Assembly (NCBI GenBank): GCA_963728965.1
Contig: CAVSMH010000012.1
Coordinates: 62,001-126,000 of the forward strand
DNA length: 64,000 nucleotides
Reading direction: 5' to 3'
From: DASQZT01 sp963728965
GTDB taxonomy: Bacteria > Acidobacteriota > Terriglobia > Bryobacterales > Bryobacteraceae
Made by a program: the position numbers and the translations under genes. The notes under the pieces were generated by a model. The model was not told where the DNA came from, made no database searches, and saw only the letters and a program-made list of their open reading frames with translations. Below, piece by piece: positions 42,211 through 51,226 of this stretch; positions within the stretch are counted from its first letter, which is position 1, and each line of letters opens with the position of its first letter.

Positions 42211-43182
42211 ATGACGGTCGGCTCCGATCGGCGCGCTTTCCTGCGCACCCTGGGTGCGGGAGCGCTGGCCATTACGGTCGAGCCCGCGCGGCCCGCCGGC
42301 GGCAAGCCATTGCGCGGCGTGTTCCCCATCGGCCAGACGCCGTTCACCGAATCCGATAAGCTGGACCTGGAGGGCCTCCAGGCGGAGGTGCGTTTCTGCA
42401 ACCGCTTCCGCGTTCACGGGTTCGCCTGGCCGCAGATTGCCAGCGCGTGGACCACCCTCTCCGCGTCCGAGCGGTTCGAAGGCGCCGAGGCCATCCTGGC
42501 AGCCGGCAAGGGCGGCCGAACTGCGCTCGTGATCGGCGTTCAGGATAAAGAGGGCAACCTCCAGAACGCCATCCGGTATGCCCGGCACGCCCAGAAGAAC
42601 GGCGCCGACGCCATCATCTCCCTGCCCCCGGAAAAGGCCGATGGCGAGGCCATGGTCGATTACTACAAGGCTCTGGGGGCAGCCACCGAACTGCCCTTAA
42701 TTGTGCAGACCCAGGGCGCGACCACGGTGGACCTGGTGGTCGAGATGTTCCGCCAGGTGCCGCGGATGAAATGCGTCAAAGATGAGGCCGGCAATCCGCT
42801 GACGCGGGTGACCCAGATTCGCGAACGCACCGGCGACAAGCTGGCCGTTTTTTCGGGAAACGGCGTGCGCACCATGATCGACGAGATGCGGCTGGGATTC
42901 GCCGGCCATTGCCCGATGACCATGCTCGCCGACTTCTACGCGGCCGCCTACGACCTGTGGCATTCGGATAAGCAAGGCGAGGCATTCGATATGTTCGGCC
43001 GGATCCAGGCCTTTCTGACGATTCCCGGAGCGACCGCCTGTCTTTTGCAGATCCGCGGAATTTTCAAGGAAAACACGCGAAGCCGCGGCGGGGCCGGCCA
43101 CGCAAGCCCGCCCGGCGAGATTCAGACGAAGACCGTTCGCGAGGCATGGGATCGGTTCATGAAACCCCACCTCCGCGTGTGA
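42211..43182 (+). CDS. DapA/N-acetylneuraminate-lyase family protein with Tat signal
   Basis: The 323-residue protein has the (beta/alpha)8 fold of the DHDPS superfamily. The Schiff-base Lys lies in MKCVKDEAGNP, and the substrate-carboxylate region corresponds to GQTPFTESDKLD. Families include 5-dehydro-4-deoxyglucarate dehydratase and KDG aldolase; the exact substrate is unknown. It carries a Tat motif (DRRAFLRTLGAGALA), which is odd for a normally cytosolic family. TAAGAT ends six bases before the ATG with no ribosome binding site. GH28 follows. Confidence 0.88.
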   Translation: MTVGSDRRAFLRTLGAGALAITVEPARPAGGKPLRGVFPIGQTPFTESDKLDLEGLQAEVRFCNRFRVHGFAWPQIASAWTTLSASERFEGAEAILAAGKGGRTALVIGVQDKEGNLQNAIRYARHAQKNGADAIISLPPEKADGEAMVDYYKALGAATELPLIVQTQGATTVDLVVEMFRQVPRMKCVKDEAGNPLTRVTQIRERTGDKLAVFSGNGVRTMIDEMRLGFAGHCPMTMLADFYAAAYDLWHSDKQGEAFDMFGRIQAFLTIPGATACLLQIRGIFKENTRSRGGAGHASPPGEIQTKTVREAWDRFMKPHLRV

Positions 43183-43234
43183 AGGCTGCCCGATTCTCCA
43201 CCGCTGCGGGCCATCCCCGGTATACTCGTTGTCG

Positions 43235-44869
43235 ATGACTGTCCCACCGCGAAGAGAGTTCCTCAGGCGCACGGGCGCGGGGCTGGCCGGAGTCGCGTTG
43301 GCACTTCACGCCGGCCGCGGCGTCGCCGAAGCCGCCGGCGCCAATTCCGACGTGAAGGCGTTCGGCGCCTCGGGCGACGGCAAGACGCTCGACACTCCCG
43401 CCATCAACAAGGCCATCGCGGCCGTCGCCGCAGCCGGTGGTGGCATCATACACTTTCCCGCCGGGAACTACCTCTGCTATTCCATCCACCTGAAGAGCAA
43501 CGTATCGCTCGACCTCGATCCCGGCGCCACCATCGTCGCCGCCGACCCTCCTTCCAACGGGGTTGGTGGTGGCTACGACGAGGCGGAGCCGAACTCCTGG
43601 GACAAGTACCAGGATTTCGGGCACAGCCACTTCCACAACAGCATGATTTGGGGCGAAGGCGTGGAGAATGTAGCCATTGTCGGCACCGGCCGCATTTGGG
43701 GGAAAGGGCTGACCCGCGGACCCAACGCCCAGAACCCCGGGGTTGGCAACAAATCCATCTCGCTCAAGAACTGCCATAATGTCCTGCTCCGCGACTTTTC
43801 CATTCTCCACGGCGGCCACTTCGGAATCCTGGCCACGGGCCTCGACAACTTCACCCTCGATAATCTGAAGATCGACACCAATCGCGACGGCATGGATATC
43901 AATTGCTGCCGCAATGTGCGGGTTTCCAACTGTTACGTCAATTCGCCGTGGGATGACGGCATCTGCCTCAAATCGGACTACGCCCTGGGTGAAGGCAAGC
44001 CGACCGAATCGGTCACCATCACCAACTGCTACGTGAGCGGCTGCTGGCAGGAAGGCACGCTGCTCGATGGCACCTATAAGAAGTTCTCTCCGGAGGTTCG
44101 CGTCCCGCACACCGGCCGCATCAAATTCGGAACGGAATCGAGCGGTGGATTCCGTAACATCACCATTTCCAATTGCATCTTCGAAGGCTGCCAGGGGCTG
44201 GCCCTCGAAAGCGTGGACGGCGCCCTGCTCGAAGACGTCACGGTGACGAATCTCTCCATGCGCGATATCATGAGCGCGCCCATTTTCCTGCGGCTCGGTA
44301 GCCGCATGCGATCGCCCGAAGGCACCCCCGTAGGGACGCTGAAGCGGGTGATCATCAGCAACCTGGTGTGCTCGAATTCGGTTTCGCGATTGGGCTCGAT
44401 TATCAGCGGAATCCCGGGCCACGAAATTGAGGACGTGAAAATCAGCAACGTCCAGGTGCTCCACCAGGGTGGCGGCACGAAGGAGGACGCGGCCTTCGCG
44501 CCGCCCGAATACGAGAGCAACTATCCGGAGCCGACCATGTTCGTCGCGCCGCCACGTCGGGGCAACAGGCGGGGCGGGGGCTCCCCCGGTCCGCCGCCAC
44601 AGCAGCACCGCATGCCTTCGCACGGTTTCTATATCCGGCATGTGAAGGGCATTCAGTTCGACAACATCGAAATCCAAACGGTCAAAGAAGACTTGCGGCC
44701 CGCCTTCGTGCTGGATGACGTCCAGGACGCGGAGTTCTTCCGGATCCAGGTGCCTCACCCGCCAGGGGTTCCGGTATTCGTGCTCGACAATGTCGCCGAT
44801 TTCAGCGTGCACCGGTCGAGCGGCGTGAAGGATACGGACCTGCCGAAAGCCGCCCATGAGACGCTCTAA
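43235..44869 (+). CDS. Glycoside hydrolase family 28 (polygalacturonase-like)
   Basis: The 544-residue exported enzyme has a Tat signal (RREFLRRTGAGLAGVALAL) and a right-handed beta-helix of the pectate-lyase type. GDGKTLDTPAINKAIAAVAA is the usual start of GH28. The catalytic region contains DTNRDGMDINCCRNV, and SPWDDGICLKSDY supplies the Asp pair. Near the C-terminus there is a Gly/Pro-rich insertion (about residues 445-465). It probably cleaves pectin or related galacturonans. ATG 43235 lies eight bases after TATACT; TTG 43229 is less likely. Confidence 0.92.
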   Translation: MTVPPRREFLRRTGAGLAGVALALHAGRGVAEAAGANSDVKAFGASGDGKTLDTPAINKAIAAVAAAGGGIIHFPAGNYLCYSIHLKSNVSLDLDPGATIVAADPPSNGVGGGYDEAEPNSWDKYQDFGHSHFHNSMIWGEGVENVAIVGTGRIWGKGLTRGPNAQNPGVGNKSISLKNCHNVLLRDFSILHGGHFGILATGLDNFTLDNLKIDTNRDGMDINCCRNVRVSNCYVNSPWDDGICLKSDYALGEGKPTESVTITNCYVSGCWQEGTLLDGTYKKFSPEVRVPHTGRIKFGTESSGGFRNITISNCIFEGCQGLALESVDGALLEDVTVTNLSMRDIMSAPIFLRLGSRMRSPEGTPVGTLKRVIISNLVCSNSVSRLGSIISGIPGHEIEDVKISNVQVLHQGGGTKEDAAFAPPEYESNYPEPTMFVAPPRRGNRRGGGSPGPPPQQHRMPSHGFYIRHVKGIQFDNIEIQTVKEDLRPAFVLDDVQDAEFFRIQVPHPPGVPVFVLDNVADFSVHRSSGVKDTDLPKAAHETL

Positions 44870-44884
44870 AGCGCCTGGCGGAAT

Positions 44885-46090
44885 TCAGCGGTCGATCCGT
44901 GTCGTCATTTTGTCGAGCGCTGCGCGGTCCAGTTCGACCCCGAGGCCGGGCTTCGCCGATGCATAAACATATCCGTCCTTGGCTACGCGGAATTTATCTT
45001 TCACGTACGGCCGGTCGCTCGAACCCTGGGGCACCGTCATTTCGAACCAGATATTGTTGGGCATGGCCAGTTCGCAATGGAAGTGCACCGCGTGGTCGAA
45101 CGCCTCGCCCCAATTGTGCGGCGCGCATTCCATCCCGAACAACTCGGCCAGGCGCGCGATCTTCATGCCCCCGCTGATCCCGCCTACGTTGTCCACGATG
45201 AACCGCACCACGTCCATGGCCCCGCGGCGAATATACTCGGCGTAATGATACGGCGAGAAGAGGAACTCGCCGATATGGATGGGGATATCGAGCGCCTGGT
45301 TCAACTGCACGAGGCCGTCGATATCCGTGGTGGGTATGGGATCTTCGTAGCAGATATAGTCCAGCTCCTGGAGCGCCCGCCCCACCTTGAACGCCTCTTC
45401 CCGGGTATAGACGCCGACCGGGTCGTGGAGGAGCAGAAAGCCGTCGCCGGCGGCTTTCCGAACCGCCCGGGCCACCTCGATATCCAACTTGTAGTCGTGG
45501 CTGTCGCCGGGTGAAGGCGGGTGGATTTTGTAGGCGAGAAAGCCTTGCTGCTGGACCTGGCGGACCTCGTTCACGAACTCTTCGATGCTGGCGTGGTGCT
45601 GCGAGCTGGCGTACGCCTTCACCTTCTCGCGGTAAGCGCCGAGAATGCGGTACACCGGGAGGCCCACCGCTTTTCCGAGCGCGTCCCAGAGGCAATTGTC
45701 GATGGCCGATGCGTATGAAAGTTGGCCGAGGCGGCGCAACTCCGGTTTCCATTGGGAAGTGAGCGCCGGAAGATCGAGCACGCTCTTGCCGAGGAGGGCG
45801 CGCTTGGCGTAGTCCAGCCAGCCCAGGTTGCTCCAGTTGGGGTGCCAGTAGCGGCCGGCCAGGGAATAGTTGCCTTCAATGCCGCCGGCCGTAACGATGC
45901 CCGCAATCGGCGTAAGGCCGCGGCCCGCTCCGACATGGTAGACCCGCACTTCCCGGATCGTGAGATCGGGCAGGTCCGCGATCTTCACGCCGGCGCTCTG
46001 CGCGGCGGCGGCGGCCGGATTGGCCACCGCCGGAAGGGCCGCGGCCGAAGCGCCAAGAAAACCGCGGCGCGACAAATCGGTCCGTTTCAT
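44885..46090 (-). CDS. Enolase-superfamily (mandelate racemase/muconate lactonizing type) enzyme with Tat signal
   Basis: The 401-residue protein has a Tat leader (SRRGFLGASAAALPAVA), the capping domain and the (beta/alpha)7-beta barrel. Metal ligands appear in FLLLHDPVG (Asp), ICYEDPIP (Glu) and IHIGEFLF (Glu). AYKIHPPSP offers the base Lys on one side, and the C-terminal side has APHNWGEAF. Members dehydrate sugar acids such as galactonate. ATG 46090 is preferred over 46117 because AGGAG lies nearby and the Tat motif is placed well. It is convergent with GH28. Confidence 0.9.
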   Translation of the reverse strand: MKRTDLSRRGFLGASAAALPAVANPAAAAAQSAGVKIADLPDLTIREVRVYHVGAGRGLTPIAGIVTAGGIEGNYSLAGRYWHPNWSNLGWLDYAKRALLGKSVLDLPALTSQWKPELRRLGQLSYASAIDNCLWDALGKAVGLPVYRILGAYREKVKAYASSQHHASIEEFVNEVRQVQQQGFLAYKIHPPSPGDSHDYKLDIEVARAVRKAAGDGFLLLHDPVGVYTREEAFKVGRALQELDYICYEDPIPTTDIDGLVQLNQALDIPIHIGEFLFSPYHYAEYIRRGAMDVVRFIVDNVGGISGGMKIARLAELFGMECAPHNWGEAFDHAVHFHCELAMPNNIWFEMTVPQGSSDRPYVKDKFRVAKDGYVYASAKPGLGVELDRAALDKMTTRIDR

Positions 46091-46141
46091 AGCGTCTCCT
46101 CGCCTGAAGCACCCCATCGCGTAACGCGCCGCCTGGCGCCG

Positions 46142-46627
46142 CTACTCGTCGAACGCGATCAGCCGCCCTGACACGATCAACCCCGCCCACAGGACCAGCG
46201 AGAGAACGGCCGCCAGCCTCGCCTCCCGCGTCACGAACGCGTCGAGTTTGGCCGGGTCGCGGTACACGCCCCTGCGGAACACCACGGCGTGCACGCCCAC
46301 CAGTGCAAATAGCGCCATCTTCACCCAAAACGACGGGCTCCGGTAGAGTTTCAGCGGCTCTGCCCACGCCAGCAGCAAACCGCTCGCCACCACCAGCACG
46401 AAGCCCACCCGCTTCCACGGACGGAACTGCTCTACCACGTCCGATACCAGCCGGCGTTGCATCGCCCAACCGAGCAGGCGCAGGTCCGTCGCCAGCAGCA
46501 TGCCACCGAACAGCGCGATACCCAGAAGGTGAAATCCGCCAAGAATCGGGTACGGAAGCGCGCCTTCGCGGATGGCCGTGCTCAGGTCCGTGCTCTCGAT
46601 CCACTCGAGAAAGGAAGGAACCAGCAT
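46142..46627 (-). CDS. Four-helix membrane protein (DUF6644-like), copy 1
   Basis: The 161-residue protein has four hydrophobic helices (about residues 25-45, 70-90, 100-120 and 135-157) and conserved His residues in the first (GGFHLLGIALFGGMLL). It is a paralogue of the next gene: both share the order short head, ATDLRLLGWAMQRR or its equivalent, WAEPLK, and a final GRLIAFDE-like end. The His positions would allow heme binding, but this is inference. It starts nine bases after copy 2. Confidence 0.82.
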   Translation of the reverse strand: MLVPSFLEWIESTDLSTAIREGALPYPILGGFHLLGIALFGGMLLATDLRLLGWAMQRRLVSDVVEQFRPWKRVGFVLVVASGLLLAWAEPLKLYRSPSFWVKMALFALVGVHAVVFRRGVYRDPAKLDAFVTREARLAAVLSLVLWAGLIVSGRLIAFDE

Positions 46628-46636
46628 AACCCGCCC

Positions 46637-47104
46637 TCACACAAACGCGATCATCCGGCCGCCCGCCACCACCCCCGTCCACAGCAGGAGCGAGAGCCCT
46701 CCGGCCAGCCGGGCCGCGAGCGGCGAGGTCCCGGCCCGCGTCGCCCGGCGATGCAGCGTGAAATGAAAGAGCAGCGCCGCAATCAGGCAGGTCATCTTGA
46801 ATTGGAACGAAGGGTTGACGTGATACGCTACCGCGTCCGCCGAGAACATCAATGGACCGGTGATCAGCATCACCATCAGTCCGGCCACCGTCCATTTTCG
46901 GAGATCGGCCGCCAGTTCCGCCGCGGTCTGCCGCCGCATGCCCCATCCGAGAAGCCGCAAGTCCACGATGGCAATGGTTCCGATGGAGAGCGCGAATCCC
47001 ATGAAATGGAGACTCTCGACCACCGGGAAAGCCCACTCCGGGCCGTTCATTACGTTCGCCCAGGGACTCGTCGTGAGCCATTCGAAAAACGGCTGACCGG
47101 TCAT
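46637..47104 (-). CDS. Four-helix membrane protein (DUF6644-like), copy 2
   Basis: The 155-residue protein is a paralogue of the gene downstream: VVESLHFMGFALSIGTIAIV, DLRLLGWGMRRQTAAE and the ending GGRMIAFV match its neighbour. Four transmembrane helices are visible. ATG 47104 follows GAGAGGGAGG at a good distance. The longer frame to 47227 is less likely because it would run through the palindrome region. Confidence 0.82.
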   Translation of the reverse strand: MTGQPFFEWLTTSPWANVMNGPEWAFPVVESLHFMGFALSIGTIAIVDLRLLGWGMRRQTAAELAADLRKWTVAGLMVMLITGPLMFSADAVAYHVNPSFQFKMTCLIAALLFHFTLHRRATRAGTSPLAARLAGGLSLLLWTGVVAGGRMIAFV

Positions 47105-47143
47105 GCGTCCCTCCCTCTCACTCACCTTCGAACGGTGACTCGT

Positions 47144-47185
47144 GACAGTGTATCTCGTTTTCCGAGATTCTTCTGATACACTGTC
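47144..47185. promoter_or_regulatory. Nested inverted repeats between divergent genes
   Basis: GACAGTGTATC (47144-47154) and GATACACTGTC (47175-47185) are perfect 11-base arms 20 bases apart. With one mismatch the arms extend to CG on both ends. Between them ATCTCG and CGAGAT (47152-47157 and 47163-47168) form a second palindrome. Each outer arm also resembles a TACA-N-TGTA dyad. The site lies between the DUF6644 pair and the serine hydrolase. Confidence 0.6.
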
Positions 47186-47193
47186 TCGACATC

Positions 47194-48516
47194 GTGACCG
47201 ATCGACGCTTTTCCCTATTCTCCGCATCTCTTTCGGCGGTCATCGTGCTGGCAGCCGGCGCACACGCGCAGGCGGGTCCGGCCCGCGACCCCGCCGGGCT
47301 CAAACCGGAGACGCTAGGCTTCTCCCCGCAGCGCCTGGTGCGCCTCCACACCGTCCTGCGGAAGACCGTGGACGATCGTCAACTGCCGTCCGTCGTCAGC
47401 ATCATGGCCCGTCACGGCAAGGTGGTCGACACCTGGAGCTATGGCAAGCGAGACCTGGCCAGCGGGGCTCCCATCGACAAGGACACCATCTTCCGCATTT
47501 ACTCGATGACCAAGCCCATCACCGGCGTGGCCATGATGATTCTCTACGAGCAGGGAAAATGGATCCCGGGCGATCCGATCGCCAAATACATCCCCGAGTT
47601 TGCGCATCTGAAGGTGTACCGGGGCGCGGATTCCAACGGCCAGCCGATTTTGGAAGAGCCGGCCCATGCCCCGACCATGGCCGAACTGATGAGTCACACC
47701 GCCGGGTTCACCTACGGGATTTTCGGTGACACCGTCGTGGACAAAATGTCCCGCGAAGCGGGGGTCCTGGCGTCGGCGAATCTGCAGCAGATGATCGGCA
47801 AGCTGGCCAAGATTCCGCTGCTCTACCAGCCCGGGACGAAGTGGGTCTACAGCATCTCCGTCGATATTCAGGGATACCTGGTTGAAAAGCTCTCCGGGAA
47901 GACCCTCGGCGAGTTCATGCGGGAGAACATTTTCCAGCCGCTGGCGATGAAGGATACCGGTTTTCACGTCCCAGCGGAGAAACTGGGACGTCTGTCCACG
48001 CTATACACGATGAGCCCCAGCGGCGCGCTTTCGGCCTCCAACGGCGGCAACCTGGCGCTCAACGTTTCCAAGGAACCAACCATGCCTTCGGGCGGCGGCG
48101 GACTCTTCTCCACCGCCGGCGACTACCTGCGCTTCGCCCAGATGCTGCTGAATGGCGGCCAGCTCGACGGCACCCGTATCCTGGCGCCATCCTCGGTGAC
48201 GCTCATGCGCACCAACCGGTTGTCCCCGGCCATCATGAACAGCCGCGAGTTCGGCATCGGCTTCTTTCACATCAGTCCCGGTTTCGGGTTTGGCTTCGAC
48301 TTCGGCGTCTATACCGATCCCTTGTTCATCAGCCACACCGTCGGCCGGGGCACGTTCACCTGGGGCGGAGCGGCGGGCACCTGGTTCTGGATCGATCCCA
48401 CCAACGACCTCGTGTTCGTAGGAATGACCCAGCGGATCGTAACGGACGCCAGTCCCGATATGGACACCATCAGCCACCAAGCGGTCTACCAGGCCCTGCT
48501 CCACCCCGAAAAATAG
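47194..48516 (+). CDS. Serine hydrolase of the class C beta-lactamase/esterase fold, exported
   Basis: The 440-residue protein has a signal peptide (to about residue 27) and the active-site SxxK as Ser104-Met-Thr-Lys107 (IYSMTKPITG). The second motif is Tyr-Ser-Ile in KWVYSISVDIQ, and the third region lies around FTWGGAAGTWFW. Relatives include esterases (EstB-like), D-aminopeptidases and AmpC-like enzymes; the substrate is open, and lactamase activity is not implied. Start GTG 47194 sits just after the inverted repeat at 47144-47185, which may regulate it. Confidence 0.92.
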   Translation: MTDRRFSLFSASLSAVIVLAAGAHAQAGPARDPAGLKPETLGFSPQRLVRLHTVLRKTVDDRQLPSVVSIMARHGKVVDTWSYGKRDLASGAPIDKDTIFRIYSMTKPITGVAMMILYEQGKWIPGDPIAKYIPEFAHLKVYRGADSNGQPILEEPAHAPTMAELMSHTAGFTYGIFGDTVVDKMSREAGVLASANLQQMIGKLAKIPLLYQPGTKWVYSISVDIQGYLVEKLSGKTLGEFMRENIFQPLAMKDTGFHVPAEKLGRLSTLYTMSPSGALSASNGGNLALNVSKEPTMPSGGGGLFSTAGDYLRFAQMLLNGGQLDGTRILAPSSVTLMRTNRLSPAIMNSREFGIGFFHISPGFGFGFDFGVYTDPLFISHTVGRGTFTWGGAAGTWFWIDPTNDLVFVGMTQRIVTDASPDMDTISHQAVYQALLHPEK

Positions 48517-48553
48517 CCGACCCATCCCTCACCGCCGAGGTAAGCTGTAGCTG

Positions 48554-49573
48554 ATGCCGGACATTTCCCGTCGGGCGCTCCTGGCCGCTGCCGCCGGAAG
48601 CGCACCTTTGTGGGCGCAGGTTTCCGCCTACCGTCAAAGGGCTTCCGTTTCACTGGTCCGGGGAGAGGACCGGCGCCGCAACGTTTATGATGCCCTCCTG
48701 GCCATCGACGACCAGGTCCGCCCCGCCCTCAAAACCAAGAAGTACGTCCTCATCAAACCCAACACCGTGGCGGTCAATCATCAGCTCGGGTCCACCCACC
48801 TCGATGCCCTGCGAGGCATCCTGGATTACCTCGACGGCCGTTTCCGGGGCTCCGTCGTCATCGCCGATTCCTCCAAAGACTGCACCTGGGACGCCTACGA
48901 GAACTTCCATTACAACCGGTTGAACGGCGAGTATCCACGGCAGAAAATCCGTCTGGTCGATCTCAACGAGGAAGACTACGTGCCCCACCAGATCGTCGAC
49001 CGCGATCTGCATCTAGTCCCGGTCCGCCTGGCGCGGCGGCTGTTCGATCCCGACGCCTTCATCCTCGGCGCGGCCATCCCGAAGGCCCATGACAATGTGG
49101 TGGCCACCCTTTCCGTGAAGAACCTGGTCATGGCGGCGCCACTCCACAATCCGCGCCAGGACACCGGCACCTGGCACGACAAAGCCAGGTACCACCAGGG
49201 CTACCGTCAGATCCAGATGAACCTCGCCCTGACGGCGAAGCGTATGCAGCCCTTCTGGGGCGCCACCGTCATCGACGGCTTCGAAGGCATGGAAGGCGAA
49301 GGGCCTTTGAAAGGAACGCCCGTGCCCTCCCGTATCGCCATCGCCTCCACCGATTTCGTGGCGGCCGACCGCATCGGTGTCGAAGCCATGGCGGTGAACC
49401 CCGACTGGGTCGGCTATCTCCGGTATTGCGGCGAGGCCGGCCTCGGCCAGTACGATTCCGCGCTCATCGACCTGCGCGGCAACGCCGCCATTGCCGATAT
49501 CCGCAAACCCTACAAGCTCCACCCCCGAATTGAAAGGCAGCTGGAATGGATGGGCCCGCTCCCCAGGGGATAG
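48554..49573 (+). CDS. DUF362 protein with Tat-like leader
   Basis: The 339-residue protein has the DUF362 core (KKYVLIKPNTVAVNHQLGST, GSVVIADSSKDCTWDAYE, FILGAAIPKAHDNVVATLS). It begins with SRRALLAAAAGSAPLWA, a short Tat-like leader. Many family members carry ferredoxin domains; this one has none. Function unknown. TAAGCT ends seven bases before the ATG. It overlaps the next gene by 28 bases. Confidence 0.9.
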   Translation: MPDISRRALLAAAAGSAPLWAQVSAYRQRASVSLVRGEDRRRNVYDALLAIDDQVRPALKTKKYVLIKPNTVAVNHQLGSTHLDALRGILDYLDGRFRGSVVIADSSKDCTWDAYENFHYNRLNGEYPRQKIRLVDLNEEDYVPHQIVDRDLHLVPVRLARRLFDPDAFILGAAIPKAHDNVVATLSVKNLVMAAPLHNPRQDTGTWHDKARYHQGYRQIQMNLALTAKRMQPFWGATVIDGFEGMEGEGPLKGTPVPSRIAIASTDFVAADRIGVEAMAVNPDWVGYLRYCGEAGLGQYDSALIDLRGNAAIADIRKPYKLHPRIERQLEWMGPLPRG

Positions 49574-51213
49574 CCTCGAAGCCCGGTGGACGCGGCTGGC
49601 GGCCGGCATCCGTTCGCCTCGCCCTCGCCGGCCTGTTTGTGTTTGCCCTGGTCCACTCGGCGCAGGTCAGTCGCGATGCTTCGCTCTCGGTCAGAGTTCT
49701 GGATGCGGCCGGCAAGCCCACCCCGGTGCGCATCCGCCTGGAGGATGCCCACGGCAACCGGCCCCGCGTGCGCGGCGCTCTCGCCGTCTCCGAATCCGCC
49801 ATTCCGGTTCCCCGCCAGGCCTTGGCCGTCATGTGGGGTCAGCAGGATCGCGCCCAGGGCTACGCCATTCAACCCGATGGCTCGTTCTATGTCGATGGCG
49901 CATTCGATGTGCGCCTGCCGCCCGGTCCATATAGCATCACCGTGTCCAAGGGGTTCGAGTACCTGCTTCGCAACGAATCGCTCGACCTCCCGCCCGGCGC
50001 CGCCGTCGCCCGCGAATACCGCCTCGCGCGCTGGATCGACATGCCCGCCCGCGGTTGGTACTCCTCCGACGACCACATCCACCTGCGCCGCTCTCTCGCC
50101 GACAACGCCTCCATCCTGCGCTGGACCGCCGCCGAGGACATCCACGTCGGCCACATCCTCGAAATGGGCGATTTCTGGGCCACCTTCTTCAGCCAGTACG
50201 CCTTCGGCGAAGCCGGCCGTTACCAGGAAAGCGATCGCGTTCTCGCCTCCGGCCAGGAAGAACCGCGCACTCCCGAGATCGGCCACACCATCTCGCTCGG
50301 CGCGCGCGAATTCGTGCGCTTCCCTCGCGACTACTACTCCTTCGACCGCCTCTTCGACCGGGTTCACGAGCTCGGCGGCGTCACCGGTTTCGCCCACCAG
50401 GGCATGAGCTTTCACGGGTATCGCGGCATGGTCCTTAATACCCTGCGCGGCAAAACCGATTTCCTGGAACTGGCCCAGTTCTGCGTCCCGGAGGGGCCTC
50501 TGGCGGTCGGGCACTACTATCGTTTCCTGGACCTCGGCTTCAAACTTACCGCGCTGGCGGGCTCCGACTTTCCGTGGTGCGGCAAAGGCCCGGCCTACGG
50601 ATTCAAGGAGCCAGGCTTTGCGCAAATCGGCAACGCCCGCTTCTATACCTTCGTGGGCGGACCGTTCTCTTATGAGCGCTGGTTCGCCGCGGTGCGCGCG
50701 GGCCACACCTTCGTCAGTACCGGCCCGGTCGTGCTGCTCACCGTCAATGGCCACCTCCCCGGCGATACCGTGGATGTGGCTCCCGGAACCCGCCTTCACA
50801 TTACCGCGGAAGCCTTTGGACACAGCGGCCAGGTTCCTCTCCGCTCGCTCGAGATTGTCGGACACTCGAACGTGCTGGCGCGGTCCGCCGGCCAGGATGC
50901 CGCGCACCTGGCGGCGACTCTGGACCTGGAGGCGCGCCACGGCATCTGGATCGCGGCCCGCTGCCAGGCCGGCACCGGACAGATCGCGCACACGACGCCG
51001 GTCTACGTCACCGTCGCCGGCAATGGGTTCCACAATCCCGATACACTGCGCCGGAACCTGGAAATCTCCGAAGGCTACCTCCAGGAACTGGAGCGGGAAC
51101 TGGCAAATCCCGGCTCCGGACTCGACGAGCAGGCCTACCGCCACCGGCCACAGCTCGAACGGCAGATCGCCGAAGCCCGCGCCCGGCTCCAGGGCCTCGC
51201 CACCTTGCCGTGA
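49546..51213 (+). CDS. CehA/McbA-family metallohydrolase, exported
   Basis: The 555-residue protein has an N-terminal hydrophobic segment (LALAGLFVFALVHSA), a carboxypeptidase-regulatory-like beta domain (residues about 45-160), and a PHP-like metal-binding domain. The latter has SSDDHIHLRRS, GHILEMGDFW, and FAHQGMSFHGY. CehA-like enzymes hydrolyse esters such as carbaryl in some bacteria; the substrate here is unknown. A later SGPVVLL-like segment and a coiled coil close the chain. Start 49546 overlaps DUF362 by 28 bases; a later start is possible. Confidence 0.85.
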   Translation: MDGPAPQGIASKPGGRGWRPASVRLALAGLFVFALVHSAQVSRDASLSVRVLDAAGKPTPVRIRLEDAHGNRPRVRGALAVSESAIPVPRQALAVMWGQQDRAQGYAIQPDGSFYVDGAFDVRLPPGPYSITVSKGFEYLLRNESLDLPPGAAVAREYRLARWIDMPARGWYSSDDHIHLRRSLADNASILRWTAAEDIHVGHILEMGDFWATFFSQYAFGEAGRYQESDRVLASGQEEPRTPEIGHTISLGAREFVRFPRDYYSFDRLFDRVHELGGVTGFAHQGMSFHGYRGMVLNTLRGKTDFLELAQFCVPEGPLAVGHYYRFLDLGFKLTALAGSDFPWCGKGPAYGFKEPGFAQIGNARFYTFVGGPFSYERWFAAVRAGHTFVSTGPVVLLTVNGHLPGDTVDVAPGTRLHITAEAFGHSGQVPLRSLEIVGHSNVLARSAGQDAAHLAATLDLEARHGIWIAARCQAGTGQIAHTTPVYVTVAGNGFHNPDTLRRNLEISEGYLQELERELANPGSGLDEQAYRHRPQLERQIAEARARLQGLATLP

Positions 51214-51226
51214 ACCTGCCCCGGCC

